Assembly (NCBI RefSeq): GCF_025263685.1
Contig: NZ_CP092109.1
Span: 2,481,001-2,545,000, forward strand
Origin: Geoalkalibacter halelectricus
Lineage (GTDB): Bacteria > Desulfobacterota > Desulfuromonadia > Desulfuromonadales > Geoalkalibacteraceae
Length of the DNA stretch: 64,000 nt
Reading direction: 5' to 3'
The position numbers and the translations under genes are program-made. Positions 60,248 to 64,000 of the stretch are shown in pieces. Within the stretch, counting starts at the first letter, position 1; each line of letters begins with the position of its first letter. Under the pieces are notes generated by a model. It did no database searches and was not told where the DNA came from. It saw only the letters and a program-made list of their open reading frames with translations.

Positions 60248-61111
60248 TCAAGGCGCGTTGACCACGGTGTTTTTCAGATCTTCGTAAGCTCTCTCGATAT
60301 TGACATCCCGAAACTGCCCGAACCCGGCCAGATGCTCGTAGCGGGACAGGGAAAATTTGCGTTTCGTCTCCGCCAGGGAGTGGCCCTTTTCAATCAGGTA
60401 CAGAATTTCCGAAACAAAAGCCCGCAGGTAATTCTTAAAGTCCGTCAGGTCGCCGCGCTTGGCCACCGGGCCGTACCCCGGGACGATTTTTTCCGGGCGC
60501 AGGCGCTCCAAAAACTCCAGGGCCAGAATCCAATCCTGCATGTGTCCGTCGCCCAAATAGCCGGCGCCTCCGTTGTAAAACAGATCACTGGTGAAAAGAA
60601 TGCCCGAATCCGGCAGATAGACCACCGTGTCTCCCTCGGTATGGCCGCGCTCCATATTGGTCAGGATGATAGTTCGCTCGCCGACCTTCAAGGTCAACCC
60701 CTGGTCGAAGAACATTACCGGAAAGCGGATGGGGCGCGATTGGGAGGACAACGCCTGGTAGGTCTGCCAGGACATGATGACTTCCTTGCTCGGGGGAAAA
60801 TCAAGATCGACGTGGGAGAAGCCCCGGTGGTGGTGGCTGAGAATGAAATAGCGGATCGGCTTAACCGACACCAGGGCCGTCGCCGAGATCAGGTCACGCA
60901 GGGCCTCGGAGGTGAAATGTGCGCCGGCCACCACCACCGAGTCGCCGGCCTCGATAATGATGGCGTTGGAAGTTGCCCGACTGCCGGCTTTGGCAATGGC
61001 GGCATACACACCCTCTTCGAGTTTCTCCAACTCATAGCTGAAGGTATTGGCCCAAACACTGGTGCTGCCCAGAAGGAGGGAAAATACCAGCAGAATCTGA
61101 AAGAACCGCAT
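60248..61111 (-). CDS. Exported metallo-beta-lactamase-fold protein with altered metal site
   Basis: A 287-residue protein with a signal peptide ending near Ala21 (SVWANTF). The MBL fold is clear (EGVYAAIAKAGSRATSNAII, KPIRYFILSHHHRG, NMERGHTEGDTVVYLPDSG, LFTSDLFYNGG). The main metal motif HxHxDH reads HHHRGF: the first two His are kept, but Asp is Gly and the last His is Phe. The later GHGP motif is GYGP, losing another ligand. The middle His (GHTEGD) and Asp (SDLF) stay. It may bind one metal in a changed way or be non-catalytic. Periplasmic role unknown. Confidence 0.85.
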   Translation of the reverse strand: MRFFQILLVFSLLLGSTSVWANTFSYELEKLEEGVYAAIAKAGSRATSNAIIIEAGDSVVVAGAHFTSEALRDLISATALVSVKPIRYFILSHHHRGFSHVDLDFPPSKEVIMSWQTYQALSSQSRPIRFPVMFFDQGLTLKVGERTIILTNMERGHTEGDTVVYLPDSGILFTSDLFYNGGAGYLGDGHMQDWILALEFLERLRPEKIVPGYGPVAKRGDLTDFKNYLRAFVSEILYLIEKGHSLAETKRKFSLSRYEHLAGFGQFRDVNIERAYEDLKNTVVNAP

Positions 61112-61200
61112 GACTTGACCCCTGTGTAATTAAATTTCGCTTATTGTATCAGGGCCGACCTCTCCACGGCAAGCCTTTCCCGGCCTTTCCCTCGCCTGTT

Positions 61201-61379
61201 AGCCCGGATTATTCATGAGGCTTTGTCGCGAAACCGGCCAGTGCTCGTCAGATCAAGCCAAGCGCAGTGAGTTGCCCTACAGACGTACTTGCAGTACGTC
61301 GAAGCGCAAAGAGCGAGCACGGCTTGAGATGGCGCGCAATGGACGGTTGCAGCAGAAGTCTCCATGAATAATCCGGGCT
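61201..61379. repeat. MITE-like palindromic element with 17 bp perfect terminal repeats
   Basis: AGCCCGGATTATTCATG (61201-61217) and its complement (61363-61379) bound a 179 bp non-coding element in the 326 bp gap between the MBL-fold gene and tRNA-Arg. Inside, GACGTACT-TGC-AGTACGTC is a central hairpin, and GTGCTCG/CGAGCAC with AAGCC/GGCTT form outer arms, so the whole element can fold. It differs in sequence from the other two repeat families. No transposase is present. Confidence 0.78.
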
Positions 61380-61437
61380 GGACGGGATATTTTACTATTG
61401 CAATTGCCTGGGCGATGGGCTATACAAGGCAGTCCAT

Positions 61438-61514
<77 letters not shown>

Positions 61515-61522
61515 ATAAAATC

Positions 61523-61557
61523 AAGGGGTTACGGCATGCGTCGTAGCCCTTTTTTTG
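61523..61557 (+). terminator. Terminator after tRNA-Arg
   Basis: AAGGG then TTACG (61523-61533) pairs with CGTAG then CCCTT (61542-61551), with one bulged G, followed by a T-run (to 61556). Confidence 0.72.
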
Positions 61558-61723
61558 TTTTGTGAGGTTAGCAGTTACAAAAGCAGGTCTAATGGATTTT
61601 TTTATCCGGCGTCTGGCCGTCATGCATGGATCAAGCTTCGTCGGCGACGGCGGCGCAGCGTTGCGTAGCCTGGCGGCCATGATGCGGGAAGTGCTGGAAA
61701 CCAATGCCCCGCCTTGACCCGAG

Positions 61724-62182
61724 TTAAGGAGCCATGCCCTTTTGGACCAGCTCTTCCAGGGCTTCCTTGGTTTTGTCCAAGTCCTCCATGCCCATTCCCC
61801 GCAGGATGTGAGGTGCTTTGGTGAACTGAATGCTGCGGTATTCAACCACCTGAACGTGATTACCCCATGGATCGAGAAAATCAAGACCCGGACCAGGAAG
61901 AATCCTGACGCCTGCGGCTTTAAGCGCCTGGCGCAAAGGTTCACGATCATCCACCACCAGCCCGAAATGGCGTGCCGTATCTGGCCCTTGGCTGCGTTTT
62001 TCCGAGAGATTGATAAACTGATCACCTAGATCGATAAAGGCCATATGCTCATGGCGGCCGCGCAGCTTGAATTCAAACAAGTTGCCGTAAAAATCCAGAG
62101 CGGCTTCAATGTCTTCCACCTCAAGGGCCACATGGTTGATGCCAACGGCCCGGGTTTTTAGGGGTGCGGTATCTTTATTCAT
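61724..62182 (-). CDS. VOC/glyoxalase superfamily protein
   Basis: A 152-residue protein of the vicinal oxygen chelate fold: GINHVALEVEDIEAALDFYG at the N-terminus, RHFGLVVDDREPLRQALKAAG in the middle, and FLDPWGNHVQVVEYRSIQF near the end. His in HVALEV, His in RHFGL and Glu in VVEYR could form the metal site. The reaction is not readable. AGGAGACCAAAC precedes the ATG. The preceding 200 bp hold only the tRNA terminator and a 41-codon frame of doubtful value. Confidence 0.85.
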   Translation of the reverse strand: MNKDTAPLKTRAVGINHVALEVEDIEAALDFYGNLFEFKLRGRHEHMAFIDLGDQFINLSEKRSQGPDTARHFGLVVDDREPLRQALKAAGVRILPGPGLDFLDPWGNHVQVVEYRSIQFTKAPHILRGMGMEDLDKTKEALEELVQKGMAP

Positions 62183-62332
62183 GTTTGGTCTCCTGGTCCA
62201 AGTGTTTGTAAAACAACAATAATGGATCTAATAAAACTTGCAAATTTTCTCCTTGAATCCCCCGGCAGCGATGACGACAGGCGTTGTCCGGTTAGACCGC
62301 GGTGAGGTGGATTCGCTGATGAAGAGGGGCTG

Positions 62333-63103
62333 ATGCTGCGCTTTTTTCTGCCTGACCTGATGAGCAGAAATCTCACCGAGCAGGAATTAATGGATCGCTC
62401 TGATGCTGATCCGGAGCTGTTGCGGCGCACTGTGCGCCAGTTTCGGTGGATCAACGCGCTCTTCAGTTCCAGTCGCAGATTGTTGCGCACTCACGTTTTC
62501 TCGATCATGCAGCAGAACCCCTTTCGGACATACAGTCTTTTGGATGTGGGGGCCGGCGGCTGTGATATCGCCCAATGGATTGCTCGGGAGGCGCGCCGAC
62601 GGCACTTAAAGATCCAAATTACGGCTTTGGATAATGACCCGCGCATGTTGCCGGTTGCCTATGAGACCATTGAGGACTTTCCTGAAATTCAGATCATTGA
62701 AGGCAATGCCCTGGATTTGGGTTCTCTGGGGCCATTTGATTTCATCTTCTCAAATCACTTTCTCCATCATTTGAGCTGGGAGGAGATCCGGCTTTTTCTG
62801 CTCAGCGTCATCGCCCAAACCCGGCTTGCGTTTGTGATGAACGATCTGAAGCGCTCACGCGGCGCCTATCTGGGAGCGACTCTGAGCCTGGGATTGCTGG
62901 CTCGCCACAGTTTCGCATTTTATGATGGGCGCCTCTCCATCCGGCGAGGGTTTTTGCCTGATGAACTCAAGGTATTTTTGCACACACATTTTCCCGATGC
63001 GCCCATTGAGGTCGTCGAGACCTCGCCGGCGCGGGTTGTCCTGGTATCGCATTTCGGCGGGGAAGGGTGTGGCCAAGAATCGAAGGGGAAAAAGAGTGGG
63101 TGA
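62333..63103 (+). CDS. Class I SAM-dependent methyltransferase
   Basis: A 256-residue protein with motif I LLDVGAGGCDIAQWI (about 69-83), acidic loop ALDNDPRML, and DFIFSNHFLHHLSWEEI. A basic C-terminal tail ends the protein. A GAGGGGCTG-type site precedes the ATG. The same type of enzyme is often found with small-molecule or lipid biosynthesis genes; here the next gene, 13 bp downstream, encodes a B12-binding radical SAM enzyme, so the two may act in one pathway. Substrate unknown. Confidence 0.83.
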   Translation: MLRFFLPDLMSRNLTEQELMDRSDADPELLRRTVRQFRWINALFSSSRRLLRTHVFSIMQQNPFRTYSLLDVGAGGCDIAQWIAREARRRHLKIQITALDNDPRMLPVAYETIEDFPEIQIIEGNALDLGSLGPFDFIFSNHFLHHLSWEEIRLFLLSVIAQTRLAFVMNDLKRSRGAYLGATLSLGLLARHSFAFYDGRLSIRRGFLPDELKVFLHTHFPDAPIEVVETSPARVVLVSHFGGEGCGQESKGKKSG

Positions 63104-63115
63104 TGTTTTAGGGTC

Positions 63116-64000
63116 ATGAACGTTCTTCTGATCAGCACCAATCGCAATTGCCTGCCCATGGCGGTTATGCCCATGGGTGCCTGTCTGGTCGCCGAGGCGG
63201 CCGAGCAGGCCGGTCACCGCGTCCACCTGCTTGACCTGATGTTTGCTGAGCGGACCCACCTTCCGGTCGAATCCGCAATAGCGGAGTGCCACCCTGATGT
63301 CATCGCACTCTCCGTCCGTAACATCGATAATAACGGCATGCAACTGCCGGAATTCTACCTCAATGACCTGCACACCATGGTGGATCTGATTCGCACCCGG
63401 ACGCAGGTTCCAATCATTCTTGGCGGCGCCGCGCTGGGTGTAATGCCCGAAGCCATTTTGCGTCTGACCAACGCCTCCTGCGCGGTGGTGGGGGATGGGG
63501 CAAGAATTTTTCCTGTGCTGCTTGAACGACTCTCCCGGGGAGAGAGCATTGCGGATGTGCCGGGAGTCGCCCTGATCCAAAATGGAAAATTTCGCTGCAA
63601 CCCGACCCTTCCTTCCGACTTTTCAGCCATCTGTCAGGTCCCGGATTACCGGCGCTGGTTGGATATTCCAGCCTACCGGTCACGGCTTGCAACCGCGCCC
63701 CTGCAAACCAAGACCGGTTGTGAGTTTCGCTGTGTCTACTGCACTTACCCCGGAATAGAAGGACATACCTGCAACCTGAAGGACCCTGGCAGCGTTGCCG
63801 ATGCGGTGATGCGCCTGTCGGCTTCCGGTTTCCATGAGATCGAAATTGTCGACAGCGTATTTAACGCTCCGCTGGACCATGCTCTGAATGTCTGTGCCGC
63901 CTTGGCGCGGGTTGGCAGCAAAGCGCGCATTCAGTGCCTGGAACTCAATCCACGCTACGTCACCGATGAGTTGATGTACTCCATGGCACAAGCAGGTTTT
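63116..64000 (+). CDS. B12-binding domain radical SAM protein, 5' part
   Basis: 295 codons are visible before the window ends. The first about 135 residues form a cobalamin-binding-like Rossmann domain (VMPMGACLVAEAAEQAGHRV, PIILGGAALGVMPEAIL). The radical SAM core starts with the cluster motif CEFRCVYC (about 200-207, CxxxCxxC) in TKTGCEFRCVYCTYP, and EIVDSVFN follows. Such enzymes often do methylation or ring-forming steps on unactivated carbon. The ATG at 63116 overlaps no gene and lies 12 bp after the methyltransferase stop. 3' end missing. Confidence 0.85.
   Translation, partial: MNVLLISTNRNCLPMAVMPMGACLVAEAAEQAGHRVHLLDLMFAERTHLPVESAIAECHPDVIALSVRNIDNNGMQLPEFYLNDLHTMVDLIRTRTQVPIILGGAALGVMPEAILRLTNASCAVVGDGARIFPVLLERLSRGESIADVPGVALIQNGKFRCNPTLPSDFSAICQVPDYRRWLDIPAYRSRLATAPLQTKTGCEFRCVYCTYPGIEGHTCNLKDPGSVADAVMRLSASGFHEIEIVDSVFNAPLDHALNVCAALARVGSKARIQCLELNPRYVTDELMYSMAQAGF

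Noticed and set aside
61592-61717. 41-codon plus-strand frame after tRNA-Arg
   Set aside because: It reads sensibly (MHGSSFVGDGGAALRSLAAM) and could be a gene fragment or relic, but there is no ribosome site and I do not recognise a family.

Overview
The window looks like chromosomal DNA from a GC-rich, anaerobic, metal-respiring deltaproteobacterium of the Desulfuromonadales (Geobacter, Desulfuromonas or Geoalkalibacter type). The hints are a GEMM-family riboswitch with the adenine that marks the Geobacter cyclic AMP-GMP class, 7TMR-DISM sensor proteins, a quinol oxidase of Rieske, cytochrome b and five-haem cytochrome c, a folate C1 and glycine-cleavage cluster with a MetV/short MetF pair, and many small mobile palindromic repeats. 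The placement is an inference from gene content.

Layout. 1-81: start of a yaeQ gene leaving the window. 152-3953 (minus): response regulator, a 7TMR-DISM protein with a kinase-like but His-less helix, and a 7TMR-DISM histidine kinase. 3954-14692 (plus): riboswitch and intrinsic terminator, then a two-partner secretion locus of a 2619-residue adhesin, its outer-membrane transporter and a 76-residue protein. 14420-14600: wreck of an EamA transporter gene. 14820-17240: arsenate resistance (GAPDH plus ArsJ) behind a promoter covered by a perfect palindrome. 17330-21296: hydantoinase/oxoprolinase A and B with a thioesterase. 21293-26225: isochorismatase-family hydrolase, an AMP-ligase/ACP/acyltransferase fusion, Nudix hydrolase, PRPP synthetase. 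26365-26533: MITE-like repeat. 26591-30455: an ATP-grasp ligase fused to a self-cleaving DmpA-type aminopeptidase, and a flavoprotein. 30689-33605: two exported proteins and a DUF924 protein. 33594-37528 (minus): MTH1187 thiamine-binding protein, ChrA, PadR regulator, FetA/FetB ABC exporter, gamma-glutamylcyclotransferase-like protein.

37558-41535: two inverted copies of a 127-129 bp repeat flank small housekeeping genes (SEC-C protein, YkgJ, YggT, DivIVA, YggU, FmdB, FolD). 41613-47659: MetV, MetF, GcvT, GcvH, GcvPA, GcvPB, which with FolD link methyl-THF, methylene-THF and glycine. 47668-51144: TonB-like protein, then phosphotransacetylase and acetate kinase converging on one two-way terminator. 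51433-55943: ferredoxin, TatA, zinc-ribbon/DUF3426 protein, Hpt, DUF1573 protein, glutathione synthetase. 56044-58417: Rieske/cytochrome b/multihaem c complex. 58503-61111: ferritin-like protein, SatD-like protein with a receiver, and a metallo-beta-lactamase-fold protein with lost metal ligands. 61201-61379: a third MITE-like repeat beside tRNA-Arg(CCG). 61724-64000: VOC protein, methyltransferase and the start of a B12-binding radical SAM gene.

The strongest candidates for something new are the ATP-grasp/DmpA fusion, the riboswitch-controlled adhesin locus with its small protein, and the kinase-less DISM partner next to an intact DISM kinase. No CRISPR array, rRNA, prophage or intact insertion sequence was seen.
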